A stretch of 37,009 nt of DNA from an uncultured bacterium (GTDB taxonomy: Bacteria; Cyanobacteriota; Vampirovibrionia; Gastranaerophilales; Gastranaerophilaceae), in NCBI GenBank assembly GCA_902777605.1, contig CACYUI010000021.1:1-37009 (forward strand). Direction: 5' to 3'. Positions 16,964 through 25,325 of this stretch are shown here, one piece after another. Both the position numbers and the translations under genes were made by a program. Below the pieces are notes generated by a model. The model did not search any database. It had not been told where the DNA came from and saw only the letters and a list, made by a program, of their open reading frames with translations. Position 1 is the first letter of the stretch; each line of letters begins with the position of its first letter.

Positions 16964-19237
16964 CTAACCTATTTTTTTTAGAATAATGAAGCTGTTTGGA
17001 GCAAGTGACAGATGTTGATTTATATTTGTTATGTCAGTTCTGCCGGCATTTGAATAACCCATTCCACCATATTTTTTATCATCACTTGAGAATACTTCTG
17101 TCCAAGTGCTGTTTTGAGGGAATCCAAAGTATTCGTAACTGTTTTGATGGAAACCGTGTCCAAAGTTCTTTATTACAAGAAGTTCATCTTCTCCTGCTTT
17201 TAATTGGTGTATGTGCACATTGTGGTTATTGTCTTTGTATGTGCTTATTATTTCGCCTTCGCTAAGAGCAGGATGATTATCAAGAATAGCTTTTAAATCT
17301 TTATCGAAATCAAGCATTTGTGTTTTAAGGTCCTTAAATATTCCGCTTGGTTTTATCCTGCCAACAACAGAATCAGGTCTTGCAATTTCTTCTAATGTGT
17401 CATACCCTTTTTTATTTATTATATCCTGTACAATCTCAGGATGTTCTTTTCTGTCAGCTTTTTCGCCTGCAAATTCTCTAAAGAATTTAAAGTACGATAA
17501 ATCAGCTTCGTCATCCCCTTGGAAAAACATTTTTGGGCCGGGTGTTGTCATAACAGTTCCTAGGATAAGTTTTTGCTTCGCTACTGCTGTTTTAAACACA
17601 TTAGCCAAGTCATAATGAGATATAAATGTATTAATTCCTATTTTATTTTCTGCCTCATTTAACTCTTGATTATTCATATTTTCAAAATTTTCAGATACGG
17701 TAAGCTCTGCTAGCTTTTGAGCAGCATGAGCGGCTCTTTGACCTTTTTCTGAGTCACTATTGCCATAAACTTTGTTATATAAATCAAGATGCCTTACGAT
17801 GTATTTTGGAATAAATCTGGTTCCGTCTTCGTTTCCGATTTCATCGTGGCTATAACCGTATTTTACTCTGTAGTGCGATGATTTTAAATAATTATCTAAT
17901 TTATCCAATAAATTAGCTCCCGGAGTTAACACCAAATCGGTTAAAGCTTCTTTGTATTCCGAGTCCCACTCACTGTCAAAACCTATGCTCCAAGGAATTG
18001 TCCACCAACCTTTTGATATATTATCAACTGACATATCAATGAAATTTAATTCATCGAGGTGAGTAGCTTTATCATTGTGGTAATAACTTGTTACATTGTG
18101 TTGTTTGTGCCTGTGATCTTCAGCAATTAAAAATACTTTAGGGTTGTGTTCGTTTAGTTCAACTGCAATTTGTCTCAAAAGCCAGTCAGAATCAACGAAA
18201 CTTGTTAAGTCAAAACGAATACCGTCAACTTTGAATTCATTTGCCCACCATAGAGCGGCATTTGTCATCCAATCTCTTACATATTTGCTGTTCTCACCTT
18301 CGTAATTAAGTTTGTCACCAAATTCTGAACCGCATTTTACATATGGACCTGTTTGTCCTAAATAATTGCCATCCGGTCCCATATGATTTGGTACCATATC
18401 CATGATTACATTAAGACCTTTACCGTGAGTATAATCTATAAGTTCTTTTAATTTATCCGGTCCGCCTAACTTTTCATTTACAGCAAACTTATCAACTCCG
18501 TCATATCCCCATTGTTTAGAAAATGTATTTTCAACAGGCATAAATTCTACGGCTGTTGCATTTTTTCTTGCAGCAATTTCGTCAATGCGTGTTTTAGCGC
18601 TCTCAAAAGTACCATCTAATGACAAGGTCGGAATATTTACTTCATCAATTATAAGCTTGCCAAGTCCTCTAAGTGGTTCATCAGGATTACGAACAATTCT
18701 TCTCGGGTCCTTACCTTCTATCCAATCCGTGTTTTCCCACTTATATGCATTTTGATCGTATATAGTACTCCAACCGTGAATATTTTCTTGTTTTTTTGCA
18801 TATGGGTCTTTTACCATATTTATTTTGTCATCTTTGGTCACGATAACAAATCTATAGTTGTCATTCGGTCTGGCTTTTATGCCTTTAGCTTCATATATTC
18901 CATCACCTTTATCTTTCATTGGATAAAGTTTGGATGTATCATCAATTGTTTTTAATGTTGCTCCGGCTGCTGCGCCGGCTGCTATAACTTTAACAAGACG
19001 GTCTTTTATGTTACCGATGCCTGCAGTAGCTTTATCTGCTACTTCTACAAAAACTGCTTTTGCATCTGGGAATGAGAATAGTTTAAAATTAGTTTTACCT
19101 TTATCTTTTATATAATTCGCGCCCCAACTGACATGTTCTGCCCAAACTCTGCCAAATGATGGTTGACTTGATAAAGTATTACGGTTTGTTGCTTTTGCTC
19201 CGTTTGAATTGTAGCTCCCAATGTTTTGAATTCTCAT
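16964..19237 (-). CDS. GH13 alpha-glucan enzyme (branching-enzyme/amylase-like) with an unusual insert
   Basis: A 757-aa glycoside hydrolase family 13 protein acting on alpha-1,4/1,6 glucans. The order is an N-terminal leader (SSQPSFGRVW), a CBM48-like beta domain (~30-145), then the TIM barrel with DMVPNH (280-285), the nucleophile D343 in VDGIRFDLTS, the acid/base E373 in VFLIAEDHRH, and HDE in YSHDEIGN. The C-terminal beta domain ends APNSFIILKKIG. The closest general match is the branching enzyme/maltooligosyl-trehalose trehalohydrolase side of GH13. The CBM48-like domain carries an odd ~35-residue Ala-rich insertion (68-103). I start at the ATG at 19237, 10 nt after AGGAG; an upstream in-frame GTG is too close to that site. 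There is no signal peptide, so it is probably cytoplasmic. Exact specificity is undetermined. Confidence 0.85.
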   Translation of the reverse strand: MRIQNIGSYNSNGAKATNRNTLSSQPSFGRVWAEHVSWGANYIKDKGKTNFKLFSFPDAKAVFVEVADKATAGIGNIKDRLVKVIAAGAAAGATLKTIDDTSKLYPMKDKGDGIYEAKGIKARPNDNYRFVIVTKDDKINMVKDPYAKKQENIHGWSTIYDQNAYKWENTDWIEGKDPRRIVRNPDEPLRGLGKLIIDEVNIPTLSLDGTFESAKTRIDEIAARKNATAVEFMPVENTFSKQWGYDGVDKFAVNEKLGGPDKLKELIDYTHGKGLNVIMDMVPNHMGPDGNYLGQTGPYVKCGSEFGDKLNYEGENSKYVRDWMTNAALWWANEFKVDGIRFDLTSFVDSDWLLRQIAVELNEHNPKVFLIAEDHRHKQHNVTSYYHNDKATHLDELNFIDMSVDNISKGWWTIPWSIGFDSEWDSEYKEALTDLVLTPGANLLDKLDNYLKSSHYRVKYGYSHDEIGNEDGTRFIPKYIVRHLDLYNKVYGNSDSEKGQRAAHAAQKLAELTVSENFENMNNQELNEAENKIGINTFISHYDLANVFKTAVAKQKLILGTVMTTPGPKMFFQGDDEADLSYFKFFREFAGEKADRKEHPEIVQDIINKKGYDTLEEIARPDSVVGRIKPSGIFKDLKTQMLDFDKDLKAILDNHPALSEGEIISTYKDNNHNVHIHQLKAGEDELLVIKNFGHGFHQNSYEYFGFPQNSTWTEVFSSDDKKYGGMGYSNAGRTDITNINQHLSLAPNSFIILKKIG

Positions 19238-19307
19238 TCTACACACACTCCTATTTGTACTTATATAAACTTCTTAAAAAATTTTTTGCTAGCTCTAAAG
19301 GATGATA

Positions 19308-20201
19308 TTAATCATTTTGTACATAACCAAAATCTTTTAATATTTTATCTTTCTTTCTCCAGTCTTTTTCAACTTTCACTTCCAATCCTAAAAATACTTT
19401 CTTTTCTGTAATATTTTCAAGCTCTATTCTCGCTTGTGTACCGATTATCTTTAAGAGACTTCCGCCTTTGCCTATTAGTATACCTTTTTGACTTTTCTGC
19501 TCACAGTATATTGTTGCATAAATTTTATCAATATCTTCTTTTTCCTCGTACTTGTCTATTTTAATAGCAACTGAGTGAGGAATTTCGTCCTGAGTGTTAA
19601 TAAGTATTTTTTCTCTTATTATTTCTTCGGCGACTGAGCGCATGCTCTCTTCTGTAACTACATCATCAGGATATAGTTTTTCTCCTTCGGGAAGTTTTTT
19701 TAATATATTAGATAAAAGTGTATCTTTATTTCTTCCTGTTTTAGCAGAAATTCTAACTATCGGAATATTATCCTCAAAAAGCAATTTATAACTCATTAAA
19801 TTTTCTTCTACTTTTTGCATGTTTTTAATTTTGTCCAGTTTATTCATAACCAAGATAACAGGAATTTTTGTTCCTTTCAGAATGTTTTCGACAATCCACT
19901 TGTCGCCTTTTCCTGCAGGCTCTGAACCATCTACCAGAAACAATATTAAATCAGCATCAGGAACTGCAACTTTAGCTTCATCAAGCAAAAATTCTCCGAG
20001 TTTATTCAAAGGACGATGAACCCCCGGGGTATCTACAAAAATGATTTGTCCGTTATCATCTGTTAATATCCCTTTAATTCTCTTTCTTGTAGTCTGTGCC
20101 TTATCTGTTGCAATTACTATCTTTTGACCCAAAATCTGATTCAAAAGAGTCGACTTGCCAACATTAGGACGACCTAAAATGGTTACAAATCCACACTTCA
20201 T
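19308..20201 (-). CDS. era: GTPase Era
   Basis: A 297-aa Era GTPase that binds the 3' end of 16S rRNA during small-subunit maturation. The G domain has G1 GRPNVGKS (10-17), G3 DTPG (57-60), G4 NKLD (120-123) and G5 RISAKTG. The switch segment TTRKRIKGI is typical. The C-terminal KH domain has the GxxG loop in ILIGKGGSLLKIIGTQAR. The length is standard. It is the last gene of the ffh-pth-TPR-U32 series, 35 bp after the U32 gene. This pairs ribosome assembly with protein targeting and tRNA recycling. Confidence 0.95.
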   Translation of the reverse strand: MKCGFVTILGRPNVGKSTLLNQILGQKIVIATDKAQTTRKRIKGILTDDNGQIIFVDTPGVHRPLNKLGEFLLDEAKVAVPDADLILFLVDGSEPAGKGDKWIVENILKGTKIPVILVMNKLDKIKNMQKVEENLMSYKLLFEDNIPIVRISAKTGRNKDTLLSNILKKLPEGEKLYPDDVVTEESMRSVAEEIIREKILINTQDEIPHSVAIKIDKYEEKEDIDKIYATIYCEQKSQKGILIGKGGSLLKIIGTQARIELENITEKKVFLGLEVKVEKDWRKKDKILKDFGYVQND

Positions 20202-20236
20202 ATATTTATTATATCAAAAAAAATAATATTGTATTG

Positions 20237-22024
20237 TTAAAATTTTATTGGTGATAATACAGCCATTTCACAATTTTTGCAATCAAACTTAAGTGGAAAT
20301 TTTGTCCCTTTTTCATCCTCTAACAACAGGTTTTTATCAGATTTACACATGTTTAGAGCATACTTGATGCAGTGTTTTGTTCTCATTAGCTCTACTTGTC
20401 GTTTCGGGGATTCTGATTCTAAACTCATCTCTTTTATATTATTTACTCCGCATTCTTCATAAAAGGTTTTAGCTGTTTTGTTATGAATGTTTGCTCTATA
20501 ATCCAATTCTTTTATGTAATATTCTGTTGATTTAATTTGTTGCTTTCTTTCTCTTTTGTTCAGGTAATATTCAATTCTTTTTTGCATATGTTTTGAAAAA
20601 CAATCCCGTCTGAATTGGTTTATTTGGCTTACCTGCATGAATGGGATATTTGTATTGACTCTTATTTTTTCTATATAAAAATCTGTTTCTCCTGTCTTTG
20701 TGAATTGTTTTATAAAAGTTTCATTCATTTTTTCTTGATTTTTTGCGCTCTCTCCTATAGGAAGTTCAAATTCTGTCTTGATATTATCCTCATCTGTTAT
20801 TTCCAATTTGTTTAAATTTGCAATAATATTTAGTCCAATTTGTCGTTTTACAGGTTTTAAAAGTTCTTTTTCAAATTCAATGTTTTGATTTCTGTATAAT
20901 TTAGTCCCAACTTTAATTGATATTTTTTTATTGGGGAAGATAACACATCCTTCGACTTTGTTTATTAGAAATCCTTCAAGATTGTTTTTGTTCTCAAAAC
21001 AAAGTCCGTCTTGGGGATTTAACTTCAGCTTTGTATTTATTATTATTTTGTTTCCTTCAACTTTCTTGACTGTTCCAATATATTCACCCCTTGATTTTGG
21101 AGAAACAAAGTTGAAACAATCTTTTCGCTTTTCTAAAAAGTAATCGGTAAATCCTCTGTTAAAACTTTTTTCAGGATTAGGTGTAAATGGATATATAGAT
21201 TTACCAGAAGATGTTTTTTTTGAAAATTTATCCAATTCTTGTCTATAATATGCTGTAATATTTTTAACATATCCGATATCTTTAAGTCTTCCTTCTATTT
21301 TGAAAGAAAAAACTCCACAATCTATTAGCGATTTTATATGTTTTGATGCATTAAAATCCTTTAAACATAGCGGGTGAATATCTTTTTTTATGTATTCGTT
21401 CTTATCAGTTAGGATGTTATATTTTTTTCTGCAAGGTTGAGCGCATTCCCCCCTGTTAGCTGAGCGGCCGCCTATATATTGGCTAAGGTAACATTGACCG
21501 CTGTATGAGACACATAAAGCTCCATGCACAAATGTCTCCAACTCTAATTTTGGGTTCTCTTTGTGAATATTTCTTATTTGTTCTAAAGAAAGTTCTCTTG
21601 CAAGAACTACTCTTGATACACCAATTTTATTAAAGAAATTTATTTTATCTAAACTTCTGTTGTCGCATTGTGTACTCATATGCAGCGGGGTTGTAAAAGA
21701 TGCATCTTCTCCCAATAGTTTCAAAAGTCCCATATCTTGAACAAGTATTGCATCGACTCCTATGCTATCAAGTTCTTTTGCAAGTTTTACTGCTTCTTCC
21801 AATTCACTGTCTGTAAGAATTGTATTAAGTGTTATAAAAACTTTTGCCCAAAACTTGTGTGCATAATCAACAACTTCTTTTATATCTTCTAAAGAGTTAG
21901 GAGCATTTTTTCTTGCACCAAAATTCCCTGCACCTATATAAACTGCATCAGTCCCGCAATCTATTGCTGCAAATGCTGTATATTTATCTTTTGCAGGTGC
22001 AAGAAGTTCTGTATATGACATCAT
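20237..22024 (-). CDS. U32 peptidase-family protein (RlhA-like)
   Basis: A 595-aa U32-family protein. The N-terminal barrel begins ELLAPAKDKYTAFAAIDCGTDAVYIG. The family signature ETFVHGALCVSYSGQCYLS (C171, C178) is followed by GECAQPCR (C194, C198), cysteines that hold an Fe-S cluster in relatives. A long C-terminal extension (~330-595) matches the layout of RlhA, which hydroxylates a 23S rRNA cytidine, rather than shorter UbiU/UbiV or collagenase-like members. The hydroxylase role is inference. The end has a CxxC pair (CKNCEMA). The first ATG overlaps the TPR gene stop (TAATG). A second ATG three bases on is better spaced from GAGG and may be the true start. Confidence 0.8.
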   Translation of the reverse strand: MMSYTELLAPAKDKYTAFAAIDCGTDAVYIGAGNFGARKNAPNSLEDIKEVVDYAHKFWAKVFITLNTILTDSELEEAVKLAKELDSIGVDAILVQDMGLLKLLGEDASFTTPLHMSTQCDNRSLDKINFFNKIGVSRVVLARELSLEQIRNIHKENPKLELETFVHGALCVSYSGQCYLSQYIGGRSANRGECAQPCRKKYNILTDKNEYIKKDIHPLCLKDFNASKHIKSLIDCGVFSFKIEGRLKDIGYVKNITAYYRQELDKFSKKTSSGKSIYPFTPNPEKSFNRGFTDYFLEKRKDCFNFVSPKSRGEYIGTVKKVEGNKIIINTKLKLNPQDGLCFENKNNLEGFLINKVEGCVIFPNKKISIKVGTKLYRNQNIEFEKELLKPVKRQIGLNIIANLNKLEITDEDNIKTEFELPIGESAKNQEKMNETFIKQFTKTGETDFYIEKIRVNTNIPFMQVSQINQFRRDCFSKHMQKRIEYYLNKRERKQQIKSTEYYIKELDYRANIHNKTAKTFYEECGVNNIKEMSLESESPKRQVELMRTKHCIKYALNMCKSDKNLLLEDEKGTKFPLKFDCKNCEMAVLSPIKF

Positions 22025-23310
22025 TACCTCATACGGCTTCCGAAAATATTTTTAAAGAATGACATTAAACTACTACCACCGTTGCCGTTGCCATTAACTA
22101 ATCTGTCATAGTTATCCGCTACATATTGGTTTCTAGGATCTATAGTTTTTAGTTTTTCCAAATAATCAATTGCACCGCCGTCATCACCTATTGATTCTCT
22201 AAACTCTGCAAGTTTTTGAAGTGCATTAGTGTTTTTAGGGTCAATATCAGCAAGTCTTTCGTAAAATTCACTGGCTTTGGTTTTATCTCCTTCTGCCTCA
22301 AGAAGAGCAGCAATAGTTTCAATTAAATCTATATCAGAATTATTAAATCTGTATGCAGTCATATATTCATTGAGAGCAACATCTTTGTCACCTCTTACTA
22401 TATTATATTTACCCCAGTTTAAGTGTTCATTAAAAGCATCATTTTGTTTTTCGTATATTAATGCTCTCATTTGGTAAATTAGAGCCGAATTCGGTTCAAG
22501 CTTCGCATACTCATCAATTTGTTTGAATGCATCTTCATACATGTCTTTTTGAAAATAGTATTGAGCAAGTAAAGAATGAAAAATCTTGTTTTTGCCTTGT
22601 TTGTCTTTAAGAGTCATAAGTACCTCGTACCCCTCATCATTTCTGTCAAGGTCAAATAGAGCTCTTGCTTTAGTAAGCGGATTTTGAGTGATGTCCAAAG
22701 CTTTTTGCGGCTGAGAATTTCTTATATAATATCCTGCTAAAACTTCGTCATAATCATCAAATCCGTAATCTTTTTTCCCTCGTTCCAAAGTCGCTATTGA
22801 AGATTCAATACCTTCCGTTTTTTCATAGAGCTCCGCAAGTTTTAAAAATATAACGGAATTCTTGTCATCATAGTCTGAAATCCTTAGATATTCGTCAATT
22901 GCTTCGTTATATTTTTCTTGACCTTCGCAGAGTCCTGCAAGCAGGTACCTTGCAGGAAGCGCTTCCTCTGGAGTCTTAGCATGTGATATTGCTTTTTTGT
23001 AATCACTTTTTGCAAAACTCATTTGCTGCTGAAGAGCGTGCATATTGCCTCTTAATAGATAATATTTAAACTTATCATCATTGATAAACAAATCTAATAA
23101 CTGTTCATGAGCAAGTATATTAGAGGGATCTAACTCTAAAATCTTTGCATAATAAATTTTCGCATCTTCTTTTTTATCTAAAATTAAAGCTAAGTGACCT
23201 AATCTTGTAAAAATCTCTACATCATCAGGCTTTGAAACTAGCATTTTTTTGTATTCTGCATAAGCTTCTTCATATTTTTCACTTTGCTCAAGTTGTTCTG
23301 CTGTATTCAT
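22024..23310 (-). CDS. TPR-repeat protein in the ffh-era operon
   Basis: A 428-aa soluble protein made almost wholly of tetratricopeptide helices. There are about ten units, for example EKYEEAYAEYKKMLVSKPDD, KKDAKIYYAKILELDPSN-like segments, and DKTKASEFYERLADIDPKN. The C-terminal 25 residues are different: a Gly/Asn linker, then a short amphipathic, basic tail (LMSFFKNIFGSRMR) that could touch a membrane. TPRs hold protein partners, but no partner is named by the sequence. It sits between pth (9-bp gap, with AAGGAG before the ATG) and the U32 gene (1-bp overlap), so its expression is tied to SRP and ribosome-related genes. Confidence 0.8.
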   Translation of the reverse strand: MNTAEQLEQSEKYEEAYAEYKKMLVSKPDDVEIFTRLGHLALILDKKEDAKIYYAKILELDPSNILAHEQLLDLFINDDKFKYYLLRGNMHALQQQMSFAKSDYKKAISHAKTPEEALPARYLLAGLCEGQEKYNEAIDEYLRISDYDDKNSVIFLKLAELYEKTEGIESSIATLERGKKDYGFDDYDEVLAGYYIRNSQPQKALDITQNPLTKARALFDLDRNDEGYEVLMTLKDKQGKNKIFHSLLAQYYFQKDMYEDAFKQIDEYAKLEPNSALIYQMRALIYEKQNDAFNEHLNWGKYNIVRGDKDVALNEYMTAYRFNNSDIDLIETIAALLEAEGDKTKASEFYERLADIDPKNTNALQKLAEFRESIGDDGGAIDYLEKLKTIDPRNQYVADNYDRLVNGNGNGGSSLMSFFKNIFGSRMR

Positions 23311-23319
23311 TTTTTCTCC

Positions 23320-23877
23320 TTAGTTATACTTATTCTGAACAGTTTGCATACCTTCCGTAAAGTAGCACGCAATTGCTTCTTTTGCAATTGCTAATGTTTC
23401 TTTTAGTTTTTCTAATTCTTCTTTTGAAAAATTTTGAAGTACAAATACTTCAGAAGGGATATTGGGCTGCGGTCCAATTCCGATCTTTAGCCTTGGAATA
23501 TCTTTAGTCCCAAGGTGCTGAATTATTGACTTGATACCATTATGCCCGCCGTCAGAACCGTTTGCTCTAAATCTTATTTTGCCAAGATCAAGTGATAAAT
23601 CATCAAATACTATTAAAATATCTTTGATTTCAATTTTATAATAGTCAATTACGGCTCTTACAGCTTCGCCTGAGAGATTCATAAAAGTAGTAGGTTTTAT
23701 AAGTAAGTAATCTTCACCGTTAGAATGAAATTTTGTAATAAAACACTTTAGCCTTGAATTTTCTTTAAAATCAAGACCTGAATTTAGGGCAATACTGTCT
23801 GCAAGCATAAACCCTGCATTATGCCTTGTGAAAGTGTATTTATTTCCTATGTTTCCTAGTCCTACAATTAATTTCAT
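23320..23877 (-). CDS. pth: Peptidyl-tRNA hydrolase
   Basis: A 185-aa bacterial Pth that cleaves the ester of peptidyl-tRNAs released by stalled ribosomes. The active-site set is present: N9 in GLGNIG, H19 in TRHNAGFM, N67 in KPTTFMNLSG, and D92 in IVFDDLSLDLG, with GSDGGHNGIKSI following. The length is typical. It lies 8 bp after ffh and 9 bp before the TPR gene in the same operon. Confidence 0.95.
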   Translation of the reverse strand: MKLIVGLGNIGNKYTFTRHNAGFMLADSIALNSGLDFKENSRLKCFITKFHSNGEDYLLIKPTTFMNLSGEAVRAVIDYYKIEIKDILIVFDDLSLDLGKIRFRANGSDGGHNGIKSIIQHLGTKDIPRLKIGIGPQPNIPSEVFVLQNFSKEELEKLKETLAIAKEAIACYFTEGMQTVQNKYN

Positions 23878-23885
23878 ATTCAGCC

Positions 23886-25277
23886 TTACTTAAATCGCCT
23901 CATATTTTTTATCATTTGGTGCATGGAAAGTTTTCCGCCCATTTCTGAACCAAATTTTCCAGCCATTTTCCCCATGTTTTTTTTGACATCAGAAAATCCC
24001 TTCATCATTTTTCTCATTTGTTCAAACTGAGTGATGAACATATTGACATCATGCAAAGGCAAACCTGAACCTTGTGCAATTCTTTTTTTTCGAGAAGTGT
24101 TCATAAGCTCAGGATGTTCGCGTTCTTCAGGTGTCATACTTTGAATAAATACCTCTATGCGCTTAAACTGTTTTTCTCCCTCATGAGAAATTTTTTGCTT
24201 GTCATCTCGTGATAGACCAAGTCCCGGTAGCATACCAAGCAGATTCTCAATAGAGCCAAACATTTTCATTTGTGATTGCATTTTGAGAAAATCGTTAAAT
24301 GAAAATTCAGCTTTAGCCATTTTTGCTTCCATTTCTTTAGCGGATTTTTCGTCAAATACTTCCTGTGCTCTTTCTACAAGTGATACTATATCACCCATTC
24401 CGAGAATTCTTGTTGCCATTCTCTCTGGATAAAAATCTTCAAGGGCGTTTAATTTTTCGCCTGTACCAGTCAGTTTTATTGGTTTTCCTGTGCAGTATAC
24501 TATACTTAGTGCTGCACCGCCCCTCGAATCGCCGTCTAATTTTGTCAGAACCAAACCTGTTATGCTGAGTTGTGCATCAAAATTTTCTGCAACATTAACG
24601 GCCTCTTGTCCTGTCATCGAGTCTATTACTAAAAGCTTTTCGGACGGATGGAAAACTCTGTCGATTAAAAGCAGTTCAGCCATCATATCCGTATCAATCT
24701 GTAAACGACCTGCAGTATCAAGTATTAATACATTAAAACCATTTTCTTTTGCATAATTGACGGCGTCACTTATAATATTTTGAACATCTTGCGTATCCTT
24801 TGAAAATACTTCAACTCCTATTTGTTCTCCAAGTGATTTCAATTGTGTAATTGCAGCCGGTCTGTATACATCACATGCTACAAGCAGCGGATTTTTACCT
24901 TCTTTTTTTAGCTTTACTGCAAGCTTAGCGGAAGATGTTGTTTTACCGCTTCCTTGAAGTCCAAGCATCATAATTAAACTTGGGCGCGCAGATAAATCGA
25001 GTGGCTTAACTTCTTTTCCTAAAAGTTCTACTAACTCATCGTGTACAATTTTTACAAGCTGTTGAGAAGGATTTATACCAGTAAGTACATTCTCACCTTC
25101 AGCTCTGTCTTTTATGTTTGAAATAAAAGCTTTTACTACTCTTAAATTAACATCTGCTTCTAATAGTGCGCGCCTGATTTCACGCAGTGCATCTTGCATG
25201 TTATCTTGCGTAAGTTCTTTTTGTCCTGCGGTTTTTTGTATAATATCCTGTAATTTATCCGATAATGAATCAAACAT
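23886..25277 (-). CDS. ffh: Signal recognition particle protein Ffh
   Basis: A 463-aa SRP54 homologue that binds signal sequences and 4.5S RNA and delivers nascent membrane proteins to FtsY. The N domain (1-95) is followed by the G domain with P-loop GLQGSGKT (106-113), DTAGR, and TKLDGDSRGGAAL. The Met-rich M domain runs from ~325 and contains the RNA-binding stretch RKKRIAQGSGLPLHDVN. The tail is Met/Gly/Lys-rich (MRKMMKGFSDVKKNMGKMAG). It opens the ffh-pth-TPR-U32-era series. The 495-aa orphan gene ends 48 bp upstream on the same strand, so read-through from its sigma-28 promoter is possible. Confidence 0.96.
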   Translation of the reverse strand: MFDSLSDKLQDIIQKTAGQKELTQDNMQDALREIRRALLEADVNLRVVKAFISNIKDRAEGENVLTGINPSQQLVKIVHDELVELLGKEVKPLDLSARPSLIMMLGLQGSGKTTSSAKLAVKLKKEGKNPLLVACDVYRPAAITQLKSLGEQIGVEVFSKDTQDVQNIISDAVNYAKENGFNVLILDTAGRLQIDTDMMAELLLIDRVFHPSEKLLVIDSMTGQEAVNVAENFDAQLSITGLVLTKLDGDSRGGAALSIVYCTGKPIKLTGTGEKLNALEDFYPERMATRILGMGDIVSLVERAQEVFDEKSAKEMEAKMAKAEFSFNDFLKMQSQMKMFGSIENLLGMLPGLGLSRDDKQKISHEGEKQFKRIEVFIQSMTPEEREHPELMNTSRKKRIAQGSGLPLHDVNMFITQFEQMRKMMKGFSDVKKNMGKMAGKFGSEMGGKLSMHQMIKNMRRFK

Positions 25278-25325
25278 AGTACATATCCCCTTAATGTTTG
25301 ATTCTAGGATAACACAAACTAATAA

